This document shows, piece by piece, positions 8,201-17,207 of a stretch of 64,000 nucleotides of DNA. Position 1 is the stretch's first letter. Each line of letters starts with the position of its first letter. This stretch comes from Nitrospira sp. (lineage in GTDB: Bacteria; Nitrospirota; Nitrospiria; Nitrospirales; UBA8639), in NCBI GenBank assembly GCA_024760505.1, contig CP058931.1, positions 682,001 through 746,000 on the forward strand. Reading direction: 5' to 3'. The notes under the pieces are model-generated. The model saw nothing but the letters and a program-made list of their open reading frames with translations, was not told where the DNA came from and ran no database searches. The position numbers and the translations under genes are program-made.

Positions 8201-9820
8201 ATGTCTCAATCAGCTCAACCTCCACCAGCCCCGCCATCTCCACAAGGAGAGGCCCATCGTATTAGCCGTGCGGCCGGACTGATCGGCGGAGCCACTTTCT
8301 GCAGTCGGATTCTTGGATTTATTCGAGATGTCACTCTCGCCAATTTGTTTGGCGCCAACGCTTCAGCAGACGCCTTTTACATCGCCTATCGAATTCCTAA
8401 CCTGTTGCGAGAACTTTTTGCGGAAGGATCCATGTCTTCCGCCTTTATCCCGGTGTTCACCGAATATCATTCGACCCGCTCCAAGCAGGAAACCTGGGAA
8501 TTAGCCAGCGCAGCATTCACCACGCTTCTGACGCTCGTGACCCTTGTCACCTTAATGGGCATCGTTGCCGCTCCGAGTCTCGTCTGGCTTCTTGCGCCAG
8601 GCCTCCATGGTCAAGCGAATCAACTCGCCACGACCACGCTCCTCACGCAGATCATGTTCCCCTACTTACTCTTCGTGAGCCTGGCGGCCCTGGCCATGGG
8701 AATACTCAATTCCCTTCATTCATTCGCCGTTCCTGCCTTGGCTCCTGTCTTTTTTAATCTGTGTGTCATTTTTTTTGCAGTAGCCGTTTCCCCGTTATTT
8801 GATCAGGCGATTCTGGCTGTAGCCATTGGCATTGTGGTGGGAGGGCTCGCTCAATTCCTCATGCAATTACCCAGTTTACGCAAGCATGATTTCCCGTTGT
8901 CCTGGAATTTTCATCCGCGCCATCCCGGAGTGAAACGAATGGGTTTTCTGCTCATTCCCTCCTTGTTAGGCTTAGCTGTGACCCAAATCAACCTCACCAT
9001 CAGCACGATTTTAGCTTCATATTTTCAAGGGGGCCCCACGTATCTGTTTTATGGAATGCGCCTCATTCAATTCCCGTTAGGGATATTTGGTGTGGCAATG
9101 GCCACAGCCATTTTGCCAACCTTATCCGGCCAAGCAGCCCGTGGAGCCATTCATGAACTACGGGAAACGATAAATTTCGGGTTACGCATGGTACTATTTA
9201 TCATCCTTCCATCAATGGTTGGGCTGATCCTATTACGCATACCTATTATTCACGTGTTTTTCGAGCATGGCGCCTTTTCGGCCATGGACACGTTTGGAAC
9301 CGCTTCGGCCCTTCTCGGATTTTCAATCGGATTGTGGGCGTTCGCCAGTTATCGAATACTGGCAACCGCGTTTTATTCCCTTCAAGATACAAAGACACCA
9401 GCCATCGTGGCTGTAGCTTCGGTTGGCCTCAACATTGGGCTGTCATTATGGCTTATGCAATGGCTTCAATACACCGGGTTAGCCCTGGCGACCGCATGTG
9501 CCGCAATGGGGAACACCCTTATCCTACTGACCATATTGGGGAACCGGCTTCAGGGGTTACTGTGGAAGACACTCGGCCTATCCCTGGTCCGCACAGGAAT
9601 AGCCCTTCTCCCTCTCATCGCCGTTTCTCTCTGGATTGCAGGATTCCCGCTATGGCAGACAACAGGACAGAGCCTCGAAAAAGTTGCCTGGTTGACTCTG
9701 GCGCTTATTGCAAGCACGATTGGATATTTTTCCGTTCACCATGTATTCAAGTCAGAGGAGCTCATGCACCTGACGCACATGTTGCGACGAAAGATACGCA
9801 GACCAACTTCTACAACGTAA
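8201..9820 (+). CDS. murJ: Lipid II flippase MurJ (MviN family)
   Basis: An integral inner-membrane protein of 539 residues, consistent with the 14-helix MOP-superfamily flippase that moves lipid II across the membrane for peptidoglycan synthesis. The early region RISRAAGLIGGATFCSRILG followed by GFIRDVTLANLFGA matches the conserved MurJ/MviN N-terminus, including the Arg-Asp pair lining the central cavity, and NLLRELFAEGSMSSAFIPVF is another family signature. The ATG at 8201 has no strong ribosome-binding site. The gene stands alone, followed 71 nt later by dtd. Confidence 0.95.
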   Translation: MSQSAQPPPAPPSPQGEAHRISRAAGLIGGATFCSRILGFIRDVTLANLFGANASADAFYIAYRIPNLLRELFAEGSMSSAFIPVFTEYHSTRSKQETWELASAAFTTLLTLVTLVTLMGIVAAPSLVWLLAPGLHGQANQLATTTLLTQIMFPYLLFVSLAALAMGILNSLHSFAVPALAPVFFNLCVIFFAVAVSPLFDQAILAVAIGIVVGGLAQFLMQLPSLRKHDFPLSWNFHPRHPGVKRMGFLLIPSLLGLAVTQINLTISTILASYFQGGPTYLFYGMRLIQFPLGIFGVAMATAILPTLSGQAARGAIHELRETINFGLRMVLFIILPSMVGLILLRIPIIHVFFEHGAFSAMDTFGTASALLGFSIGLWAFASYRILATAFYSLQDTKTPAIVAVASVGLNIGLSLWLMQWLQYTGLALATACAAMGNTLILLTILGNRLQGLLWKTLGLSLVRTGIALLPLIAVSLWIAGFPLWQTTGQSLEKVAWLTLALIASTIGYFSVHHVFKSEELMHLTHMLRRKIRRPTSTT

Positions 9821-9891
9821 GCATACGGACTGACAGGCATACCGTCATCATGCCCGGCTGTCCTTAAATAAGCGATATCACGAAAGGGCTC

Positions 9892-10389
9892 ATGATTGCC
9901 GTTATTCAACGCGTCAGGCAGGCTTCAGTCACAGTGGAAAGCCAAGTCATCGCCCGCATCAACCGGGGGCTCGTCATTCTGTTAGGTGTGGCCCAAGGCG
10001 ATACCGAACAAGACGTGTCCTTCATGGTCCAGAAAATTCCTCGCCTACGAATTTTCCCGGACCCACAAGGGAAAATGACTGATGCCCTTCAAGACATCAA
10101 TGGCGAACTCCTCCTGATCTCTCAATTTACCTTACTGGCTAATACCGAAAAAGGACGACGCCCAAGCTTTGAATCAGCAGCGCCTCCGGAAGAAGCCCGG
10201 TTGCGATATCAGGAATTACTGGAACAATTCCGAGCCCTCGATCTGTCTGTACAAGCAGGAATGTTTGGGAAGACAATGGTCGTGTCATTGGACAATGACG
10301 GTCCAATGACCCTCATCCTGGACAGCAGGGCAGGCAAAGGAGTAAATAAGGTTAAGAACCTCTTACATCAGGCCGATAGACATACATAG
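9892..10389 (+). CDS. dtd: D-aminoacyl-tRNA deacylase
   Basis: Hydrolyses D-aminoacyl-tRNAs (and mischarged Gly-tRNA) in the cytoplasm. The start MIAVIQRVRQASVTV is typical. The active-site segment SQFTLLANTEKGRRPSF (near residues 80-96) and the C-terminal NDGPMT motif are both present; the Met replaces the more common Val in the second motif, which is tolerated in the family. The cross-subunit Gly-Pro pair is retained in NDGPM. The 165-residue length is slightly above the usual 145-150. Confidence 0.93.
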   Translation: MIAVIQRVRQASVTVESQVIARINRGLVILLGVAQGDTEQDVSFMVQKIPRLRIFPDPQGKMTDALQDINGELLLISQFTLLANTEKGRRPSFESAAPPEEARLRYQELLEQFRALDLSVQAGMFGKTMVVSLDNDGPMTLILDSRAGKGVNKVKNLLHQADRHT

Positions 10390-10420
10390 AAACCGACACA
10401 CCCTGACGAAGGGACATTCG

Positions 10421-11008
10421 GTGGAAAGAGAGGGAAGGGCATTGATGACACAAATCCCTGAGCAACATCCTCTAAGGCAGTTATTTGGCCGGTTGACAGA
10501 ACGAAACTTTTCCGAAGCATTGGGATGGCCAGATTTTCAAGTGACGGAATATGTTTCAAACCTGCTTCTCGAATTTATCCATATCGATCAACTCTCCCGT
10601 ATCAAAGACCATGAGGGAGAACCCGTCGAAACAGTGGTGGAACTCCTGTACGCGGCCGAATCCCATAGCCAACAGTCTTCCGCGGAAAAAGAGCGGGATA
10701 TTCATCGTCATATTGGGGATTTGACCTTGTTCCTGGCCGGACTCTTCCCCGAATATTGCAAACGGATAAAATGCTCCGGACTTATTCACCACAAAGATTT
10801 TTTGGTGGATTACGTCAAAGCCGGCAAACGCTCCTACAGTATTGTCGCTACCCATCAAGATCCTCAGGGCAAAAATCCACCCGCACTCTTTCAAACGCTT
10901 TCAACGAATTTTGAACTCTGTGTCGCGGGCCTTGGTTTTGTCCGATTAGACCTGGATCGTTTTCAGGATCCTAGCCTGAACCAAGCGCAAAGCCAGCTTT
11001 TCCACTAA
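10421..11008 (+). CDS. Conserved-looking hypothetical protein
   Basis: A soluble 195-residue protein 32 nt downstream of dtd, probably in the same transcript. A second start (MTQIPEQHPL, at 10445) is plausible. It contains an acidic, helical N-terminal half with repeated Glu-Leu and a central region with FLAGLFPEYCKRIK. No catalytic motif, signal peptide or membrane segment is apparent and I do not recognise the family. Confidence 0.7.
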   Translation: MEREGRALMTQIPEQHPLRQLFGRLTERNFSEALGWPDFQVTEYVSNLLLEFIHIDQLSRIKDHEGEPVETVVELLYAAESHSQQSSAEKERDIHRHIGDLTLFLAGLFPEYCKRIKCSGLIHHKDFLVDYVKAGKRSYSIVATHQDPQGKNPPALFQTLSTNFELCVAGLGFVRLDLDRFQDPSLNQAQSQLFH

Positions 11009-11461
11009 GCGCTCGTCTTCACGGCCGTTTCCTTAGCTCGTTCCTCAATATGGTGACCCACCTGCCCAGCCCTCTTCGCTGCCTCGCTGGATTTTCCGGG
11101 ATGGCACGTCCCATCATCCAGAGAATTTGCAAACCCGACAAAAACAGCCTAGTCAAAATCAATGTGACAGAACATCACAATTATCTCGAGGTCCCATGTT
11201 TTTCATTTGCATTTTACTTGATCCCGCTTTCTCGCTTCGAGCGGGTCAATCAGGAGGATCGCCTCCAAATTAAAAGGAGAGAAAACAATTTTCCTCTCAC
11301 GCCTATTCAGATGACATAAAAATATGCCGAAATGCCTATAATCAGAAAACATCACGGATATATCCTCGTATTCATGGATCCCGGTACCATGAGGATTTGT
11401 AGATCTTCGGATACAGAGCCTTTCGAGACACTTACGAAGATCTTCTGACCAAGAGTCCTGT
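11009..11461. other. Intergenic stretch, possibly a decayed small gene
   Basis: About 450 nt. On the minus strand near 11005-11150 a 47-codon frame without a start codon ends with a protein-like, basic, Ala/Glu-rich sequence (KRAGQVGHHIEERAKETA). The adjacent frame upstream is hydrophobic, so this could be a frameshifted small membrane protein. Nothing else is recognised. Confidence 0.3.
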
Positions 11462-12985
11462 ATGACACCAGAACTTGAAAATAAATTAAAATCCTGCCCA
11501 AGCCTTCCAAGCCCGACAAACGTCGCCATAAAAATAATCAACTTAGCCAACGAACCCGAAGTCGACATCGACCGTATCATCAAAATTCTGCATTGTGATC
11601 CGGCGCTGGCCAGCAAAATTCTACGAATCGCCAATTCTCCCTTATACCCTTATTCCAAAAAAATCGAGAATCTTCATCAAGCGGTCATGGTCCTCGGTCT
11701 CAACGCGACGATTTCCCTCGCTCTGTCCTTTTCGTTAATTAAATCGCTTCAGACCCATCGAAAGTCTGGCTTGGACTATTCGCTGTATTGGAAACGTGCC
11801 ATCCTAGCTGGAACAGCCTGTCGTGTCCTAGGGACGACGTGTGGATTAACCGGAATAATAGAAGAATTGTATCTTTCGAGTCTCATACAAGATCTGGGGA
11901 TGCTCGCCCTCGATCAGGTGTTTCCTGACCTGTACGATCACCCTGACCTGGATCAAACATGCCATGCCAGCATTATCGCCCACGAAAAGCATTGTCTAGC
12001 CGTGAATCATGCCGCTGTGGGAAGTTGGCTCTTGAGGCAGTGGAATTTTCCAGACCGCATCCGGTTGGCTATAGCCGGAAGCGATGATTCCTCCCGCATT
12101 CCCCCGCAAGATGAACGGGCGAAATTTGTCTATTGTGTGTCGCTGTCAGGGAAAATTGCGGAAATATTTCTACGCGAGTCTCATAGCGAATATCTCCAGG
12201 TTGTTAAAGAAGAAGCGCATAACTTGCTGAACCTCACTCCAGAGGCGCTTATGGAGGTGCTGGAAACGACCGAAGAACTTATTCCAGAGACAGAGAAAAT
12301 TTTTCAGACAGACCTACAGACGTGGACCGAACCTCAAGCCATTCTGGAAAAAGCCAGGGAGACACTTCTCCTTCGAAGCCTTCAGACTATTAAAGAAGTT
12401 CAGGAACTCCAAATCAACAAAGCAACGATGGAAGCCCAATTCCACAATTTGGAAGAAATCCACCGTAATGATCCCCTCACCGGGACATTGGCAAGAGCAT
12501 ACCTCGATCAATACTTAGACTCCTCTTTTAAACAGGCGCTCGCCAATGAAGAATGTTTGACCCTGGTATTTGGAGACCTTGATAAATTCAAATTCGTCAA
12601 TGATACCTATGGACACCAGGCGGGGGATAGCGTTCTTCAATCCACAGCACGTCTACTGCTTGCGCAGGTTCGCACCACCGATATGGTCGGACGATACGGA
12701 GGAGAAGAATTCGTGCTCATTCTCCCGAAAACCTCATCACCCGCCGCTAAAATAGTGTGTAAAAGAATCCTCTCCGCGTTTCGCAATACAACCCATGAAA
12801 TAGCTAAAAATCAAAACATTGCCGTCACCATTTCTCTGGGAGTCGCAACACACACTCCGGATATGCCCTATCCCGATATCACCGCCCTTCTCCTTGCCGC
12901 AGACAAAGCCGCCTATCATTCTAAATCCCACGGTCGCAACCAATGCACATATTATGAGAAAATAAAAATTGAACAGCCGGCTTAA
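11462..12985 (+). CDS. HDOD-GGDEF signalling protein (probable diguanylate cyclase)
   Basis: Residues 1 to about 210 form an HDOD domain (PTNVAIKIINLANEP, then DPALASKILRIANSPLY), a protein-interaction relative of HD phosphohydrolases. A coiled-coil linker (about 300-335) leads to a GGDEF domain beginning DPLTGTLARAYLD, with the active-site loop GRYGGEEFVLILP. The RTTD tetrad five residues before GGEEF fits a product-inhibition I-site, so both catalysis and feedback inhibition are expected to be intact. The product would be cyclic di-GMP. The gene stands alone; the stimulus sensed by the HDOD domain is unknown. Confidence 0.9.
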   Translation: MTPELENKLKSCPSLPSPTNVAIKIINLANEPEVDIDRIIKILHCDPALASKILRIANSPLYPYSKKIENLHQAVMVLGLNATISLALSFSLIKSLQTHRKSGLDYSLYWKRAILAGTACRVLGTTCGLTGIIEELYLSSLIQDLGMLALDQVFPDLYDHPDLDQTCHASIIAHEKHCLAVNHAAVGSWLLRQWNFPDRIRLAIAGSDDSSRIPPQDERAKFVYCVSLSGKIAEIFLRESHSEYLQVVKEEAHNLLNLTPEALMEVLETTEELIPETEKIFQTDLQTWTEPQAILEKARETLLLRSLQTIKEVQELQINKATMEAQFHNLEEIHRNDPLTGTLARAYLDQYLDSSFKQALANEECLTLVFGDLDKFKFVNDTYGHQAGDSVLQSTARLLLAQVRTTDMVGRYGGEEFVLILPKTSSPAAKIVCKRILSAFRNTTHEIAKNQNIAVTISLGVATHTPDMPYPDITALLLAADKAAYHSKSHGRNQCTYYEKIKIEQPA

Positions 12986-13041
12986 CACTGGAAGCGGTCA
13001 CGACCCGTCACTCCACTCTTTTTTATTAACTCCTTCGTCCT

Positions 13042-13962
13042 TTGGCTAAACCCACCATCATCCTGACTCCAAAAGTCCTGATCCATGGGGGCGCAGGCTC
13101 CCGACAACCAACCCACAGTCAGTCCGTTTGTCTGACAGAGGCACTCGTAAAGGGATATGAATGCCTCAAGACAGGGCATTCATCATTAGATGCGGTAGAA
13201 ACCATGATCCGTTACCTGGAAGAATCGGGATTGTTTAATGCCGGGCGAGGATCGCTTCGACAACTCGACGGGATTCAACGGATGGACGCATCGATCATGG
13301 ACGGGCAGACCTTATCGGCTGGCGGTGTAGCAGGGCTGGAAGGATATCTTCATCCAATCTGCGCCGCGCGACGGATCATGACCGACACCGACCATGTATT
13401 GATAGTCGGCTCACATGCCAATCGATTGGCTGGCCATTTTGGTTTAGCCCGATTGGTCCATCTGAAGAGTTCGACTCCCCTCAGGAACAAACGGAGTTCA
13501 CGAAACACGATTAACCCTAAATCCCAGGCGCTTTACCGTCAGTTAGGATTGTATGACACCGTCGGGGCGGTCGCTCTAGACTGTGCCGGCCATCTTGCCG
13601 CAGGGGCCTCAACAGGGGGAGTTGCGGTCATGTTACCTGGCCGTGTTGGAGATACCCCCTTAATCGGCGCGGGAGTGTATGCCGATGATACCGCCGGGGC
13701 TATTTCCATGACAGGCTTAGGAGAATCCATCATACGAGCCGGCATGGCCAAACATCTAGCTATCCTGCTCGAGCTAGGCTGGACGCCCGTAAAAGCTGCC
13801 AACTATGCACTGAAGACACTCGTCAACCGAATACAGGGAGAGGCCGGATGCCTCATCCTCGATCCCACCGGCAGGTTTGCGATTCGGCATACCACCCCCT
13901 GGATGAGTGCCGGGTATTGGAACGGTCGTGGTAAGCCTGTCGTCAAAAACCGTTTTCCCTGA
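13042..13962 (+). CDS. Isoaspartyl peptidase/L-asparaginase (Ntn hydrolase)
   Basis: A plant-type asparaginase of the threonine-type N-terminal nucleophile family, which self-cleaves to expose a catalytic Thr. The region YDTVGAVALD places the nucleophile at Thr173, and the downstream GAGVYADDTAGAISMTGLGE is the substrate-binding segment. The N-terminal HGGAG motif and FNAGRGS are conserved. The most upstream start is TTG at 13042 with no convincing ribosome-binding site, so the start is uncertain by some codons. The linker before Thr173 is basic and disordered, as in the family. Length 306 residues, normal. Confidence 0.88.
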   Translation: MAKPTIILTPKVLIHGGAGSRQPTHSQSVCLTEALVKGYECLKTGHSSLDAVETMIRYLEESGLFNAGRGSLRQLDGIQRMDASIMDGQTLSAGGVAGLEGYLHPICAARRIMTDTDHVLIVGSHANRLAGHFGLARLVHLKSSTPLRNKRSSRNTINPKSQALYRQLGLYDTVGAVALDCAGHLAAGASTGGVAVMLPGRVGDTPLIGAGVYADDTAGAISMTGLGESIIRAGMAKHLAILLELGWTPVKAANYALKTLVNRIQGEAGCLILDPTGRFAIRHTTPWMSAGYWNGRGKPVVKNRFP

Positions 13963-14071
13963 AGGGGGGTGCGTAAAATGAAACGCTCAATCTTAGCCGT
14001 TCATCGACAATTAACACCATATTTTCATTGATCATCCGAAACATGCGATAATTCCTGAAGGAGTCTATTAA

Positions 14072-14515
14072 ATGTCCTCTTCCACCTTTCATCTCTCCAT
14101 TCCGGTTAAGGATATCGAATCCACGAAAAAATTTTATGTTGAAGGCCTTGGATGCGGCTTGGGCCGCCAGTCTTCCGTCGCCATCACATTAAATTTCCAC
14201 GGCCACCAAATTGTCGCCCATGTGACCGAGGACCTTGGCCCCCAACAAACAAGTATCTACCCCCGACATTTCGGGCTAATCTGCAGGACGGAAGAGGAGT
14301 GGAATGAACTCCGGAACCGGGCCCAAACGAATAGCCTCATATTTTTTCGTGAACCCCGTCGACGATTTCCTGATACTCCTCTCGAACATTTGACGTTTTT
14401 CCTGGAAGATCCGTCGCATAACCTGCTTGAATTCAAATATTATCTCAATGCGAATGCCATCTTCGGGGAGGAGACTTTTTCCCAAATCGGGGACACCCAT
14501 GAACGAAATGGGTAG
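14072..14515 (+). CDS. VOC (glyoxalase/dioxygenase-like) family protein
   Basis: The 147-residue protein starts with HLSIPVKDIESTKKFYVEGL, the first beta-alpha-beta module of the vicinal oxygen chelate fold, and ends with DPSHNLLEFKYY, the second module. Metal ligands of the His/Glu type are available in HLSIP (His7), EHLTFFLEDP and LLEFK. AAGGAG (14057-14062) precedes the ATG. The sequence suggests the glyoxalase superfamily but not the substrate. Confidence 0.82.
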   Translation: MSSSTFHLSIPVKDIESTKKFYVEGLGCGLGRQSSVAITLNFHGHQIVAHVTEDLGPQQTSIYPRHFGLICRTEEEWNELRNRAQTNSLIFFREPRRRFPDTPLEHLTFFLEDPSHNLLEFKYYLNANAIFGEETFSQIGDTHERNG

Positions 14516-14554
14516 GATTTTTCCCCTCGCCTGTCATCATTTCTCTTGGCTAAA

Positions 14555-15229
14555 CTATCGAAGAGCTTGAAGCACTTCAGTAAAATGCCCGTTCACTTTG
14601 ACTTTAGGGAATACGTTCCTTATGGTCCCGTCTTCATCAATCACCACTGTTGTTCGTTCAATCCCCATATATTTTCGGCCATACATTGATTTTTCTTTCC
14701 ACACCCCATAGGCCTGAATCATGGCCTTAGACTCATCGCTTAACAAGGGGAAATTGAGTTGAAACTTATCGGAAAACTTCCGGTGAGAGGAGACTGAATC
14801 CGCACTCACTCCGAACACGACCGCCCCGCTCTTTCTCAATTCCTGAATACCATCCCGAAACGAACAGGCTTCTGTCGTACATCCGGGCGTGTCATCTTTC
14901 GGGTAGAAATAGACCACCACTTTTTTTCCTCGAAGCTCAGATGAATTCACAATGCGTCCAGTATCATCGGGGAGGGAAAAAGCAGGAGCAGGATCCCCAA
15001 CCTGCAACTCAGACGTCGCCGCTGTGCGAGGACTCTGTTGAGCCGGTTTTTTCGTTTTAGGGGTAGCTGCCGTTTTGATTTTTGTTGAGGGATTTCGAGA
15101 CCCTGAAGCCAACCCCGGACTCTTGGATGGGGAACGCTTGGGTGCTGCCTTCTTTTTTGCAACGACCGTTGGTTTTGATGGTAACGGTCCCTTCTTCTTA
15201 GGCTGGGCTTTTTTTACTTTGGATGCCAT
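14555..15229 (-). CDS. bcp: Thioredoxin-dependent peroxiredoxin (BCP/PrxQ type) with basic N-terminal extension
   Basis: Reduces hydroperoxides using thioredoxin. The catalytic segment TPGCTTEACSFRD gives the peroxidatic Cys117 and the resolving Cys122, five residues apart as in atypical 2-Cys PrxQ proteins; the preceding FYPKDD is conserved. Unusually, residues 1 to about 73 are a low-complexity Lys/Pro/Ala/Ser-rich tail resembling histone H1 or eukaryote-like disordered tails. AGGATCCT just upstream provides a ribosome-binding site for the ATG at 15229. The core from about residue 74 has normal length. Confidence 0.9.
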   Translation of the reverse strand: MASKVKKAQPKKKGPLPSKPTVVAKKKAAPKRSPSKSPGLASGSRNPSTKIKTAATPKTKKPAQQSPRTAATSELQVGDPAPAFSLPDDTGRIVNSSELRGKKVVVYFYPKDDTPGCTTEACSFRDGIQELRKSGAVVFGVSADSVSSHRKFSDKFQLNFPLLSDESKAMIQAYGVWKEKSMYGRKYMGIERTTVVIDEDGTIRNVFPKVKVNGHFTEVLQALR

Positions 15230-15962
15230 AGGATCCTCCTCTCATGACAAGTGGGTAAAACGTGCCGTGATAACTCTTTTGCTGAATGAAACTACCCTGA
15301 CTTAATAAAGGAAATTCTTCTCATCTCCCTGGTAAAGATGGCCCATTGTACAATGAAGAAGAGGTTTCATTCCTCCCTTTTTTCAAGAAAGCGGGCCACA
15401 TGACCCCCATCCTTGGGAAGGAACGGATCGCGTATAGGGTTGATGCCCTCGAATCCTTTGAGCAGACTATCCTTTGTACCGCCACCTCATTGGATCTCTT
15501 CTGACGGTTAATTCTGATGAGCAACGCCAGAACACATTCTGAGTGGCCTAACCAACCAGGCATTTCCCATCTGGCTCACACCTTAATGCCCAAACGACAG
15601 GGTATATCCACGAAAGAAGAGGCAAAAGCAATGAACGCATTTCTGAAAAAATCCATCTGGTCCAGGAAAAAGTTCGGGCATGGGGATGAATCGCTCTTCC
15701 CCCAACGAATCCTGACATCACAACGCTCAGGCTTGGGATTTCAACCCTAAGCGTATTCCTGTTTATCGTTCACCGGCCCAAATCGGGCATTGGCAAAGTG
15801 GAGGGATTCCCCTTTTTGGGACCTTTAAAGACGCCATCATACCAGAAAGGAAAATGCTGCCCGGGGTTATGAATTCGACTCAGGAAGGAACCAACGCTAG
15901 ATCGGGGTTTTAAGACATTTCGCCAGAGTCGGAGGATTTGAGTTGAAAGGCATTCCCGGAGC
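15230..15962. other. Long intergenic stretch, nothing recognised
   Basis: About 730 nt upstream of the reverse-strand bcp gene. Two frames (15321-15563 minus, 15517-15750 plus) overlap each other in part and have neither strong ribosome-binding sites nor recognisable sequence. I find no RNA gene. Confidence 0.4.
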
Positions 15963-16349
15963 TTAGCCGACGGGCTTGTCAGCGCGGAAAGATGAAGCAG
16001 TCAAGGAAGTGTATTCACGAAGACGCAATTCTAATGCTTGTATTTCTTGGTCTTTCTGTTTGAGATCCATAACCAGAAGATTATTCTGTACTTCGACATT
16101 CTGCAGCTCATTTTGCAAACTTTGTATTGCCGGATGCACCTGATCCAATTTTTCCTTTGTAGCTTGTAGTTCCCGTCCGAGTCTTTCCTTCGTTTCCTGT
16201 AGATCAAAAGCAATGGACTTTTTCGCTTTCTCCATGGTCGATAATTCGTTCTCTAACGATTTCACCCGACCTTCAAGTATCATCTTTTCTTCCCGGATAG
16301 ACTGGACGATGGTATGGACTTCTTCAAGCAGATCAGCAAGGTCTTTCAT
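15963..16349 (-). CDS. Coiled-coil protein
   Basis: The start is set at 16349 (MKDLADLLEEVHTIVQ), preceded by GAGAGGA at a good distance; a longer frame to 16601 adds a non-helical, low-quality segment. The 128 residues are almost wholly heptad-like, rich in Glu, Lys, Gln and Leu, with no Pro until the end, so the protein should be a long rod or dimer. No membrane segment. Function unknown; ZapB-like or tropomyosin-like proteins have similar composition. It is divergent from the Rrf2-led sulfur operon. Confidence 0.6.
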   Translation of the reverse strand: MKDLADLLEEVHTIVQSIREEKMILEGRVKSLENELSTMEKAKKSIAFDLQETKERLGRELQATKEKLDQVHPAIQSLQNELQNVEVQNNLLVMDLKQKDQEIQALELRLREYTSLTASSFRADKPVG

Positions 16350-16581
16350 CTCATTGGTCCTCTCACAGCTCCCAAACATTGCAACCGACTTTCTCCGGGG
16401 CTTTCCCCAGTCATGGTATCGGCCTATTTTTTCCCAATATTTAGTGGCCCTACGATTGTTGTTCAGTTTTTTTGTTTGAATCAATGGCTCACTGATGATA
16501 AAGCCCTCCCGGAGCCAATGGTTCAGGCACCCGTTTTTGCCCGGCACATCTTTTTTTGAGAAAAAGTTCGCCTCATATTTC

Positions 16582-16611
16582 TTGACAAATGTTTTCTGCA
16601 AATTTTATATT
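16582..16611 (+). promoter_or_regulatory. Sigma-70-type promoter of the sulfur operon
   Basis: A TTGACA box (16582-16587) and TATATT (16606-16611), 18 nt apart, precede the Rrf2 regulator gene by about 37 nt. This is one of the best-looking promoters in the window and would drive the whole sulfate-assimilation operon. Confidence 0.6.
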
Positions 16612-16618
16612 GCACATT

Positions 16619-16641
16619 ATTCCTATCGTTTTAGTATGAAT
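16619..16641 (+). promoter_or_regulatory. Candidate autoregulatory operator of the Rrf2 regulator
   Basis: ATTCCTA (16619-16625) and TATGAAT (16635-16641) form an imperfect inverted repeat, six of seven matches, between the promoter and the start codon of the Rrf2-type gene. The position fits repression by its own product. The assignment rests on symmetry and location only. Confidence 0.3.
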
Positions 16642-16647
16642 TAAAAT

Positions 16648-17106
16648 ATGAACAAGTTTCCGATCAAAGTCACCTATGGAATTATGGCCACAATCGAGCT
16701 AGCAAAGCAGGACAGATCCATTCCGCTTCAAGCCAAAATCATCGCTCAGCGACAGGGAATCCCCTCTCGCTTTATTGAACAAATCCTTCAGCACTTGAAA
16801 CAAGCCGGGATTATTAGGAGCCTTCGAGGAGCACAAGGAGGGTATACCCTGGCACAACACCCCGGTCAGATTTCCCTTGCGGATTTAGTCAATTCAATGA
16901 ATGGGTGGGCGACAGAACCATTGCTCCAACATGGGCACACCAACGGCCATTCGGAAAGCCGACAGGTTCCGAACGTCTTACTTTCAAATATTTGGCAACA
17001 GGTTCAAGAGGCGGAGCAGGCAGTTCTGCGGGGCATTTCCCTACAAAAATTGGTCGAACAGTATCAAACCCTCGAAACCCAGCGCTGCCTGATGTATCAT
17101 ATTTAG
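16648..17106 (+). CDS. Rrf2-family transcriptional regulator (probable sulfur regulator)
   Basis: A 152-residue DNA-binding protein with the Rrf2 winged-helix domain: MNKFPIKVTYGIMATIELA, then IPSRFIEQILQHLKQAGII and the wing SLRGAQGGYTLA. The three-Cys cluster-binding set of IscR is missing (the only Cys is near the C-terminus), so it is more like CymR, which senses cysteine metabolism through CysK. It is the first gene of the sulfate-assimilation operon, which supports regulation of sulfur uptake, but its ligand is inferred. A ribosome-binding site before the ATG is not clear. Confidence 0.85.
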   Translation: MNKFPIKVTYGIMATIELAKQDRSIPLQAKIIAQRQGIPSRFIEQILQHLKQAGIIRSLRGAQGGYTLAQHPGQISLADLVNSMNGWATEPLLQHGHTNGHSESRQVPNVLLSNIWQQVQEAEQAVLRGISLQKLVEQYQTLETQRCLMYHI

Positions 17107-17207
17107 CTTTGGCAAAGGACGGACCATTCCAGGGTCGAACAGAAATTAGGGCATTTTTAAGCCAACCCTAGAAATTTACCCCTCTATACGGGATTTGGAG
17201 AATTATC

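Noticed and set aside
8058..8243. 61-residue minus-strand frame overlapping the murJ start
   Set aside because: Overlaps a secure gene by 43 nt, has no recognisable motif and no clear start signal.
11005..11150. Minus-strand 47-codon frame with a protein-like C-terminus
   Set aside because: No start codon; possibly a frameshifted small gene but not supportable as a CDS.
15321..15750. Two frames in the 15.3-15.75 kb gap
   Set aside because: No ribosome-binding site, low coding quality, no family resemblance.
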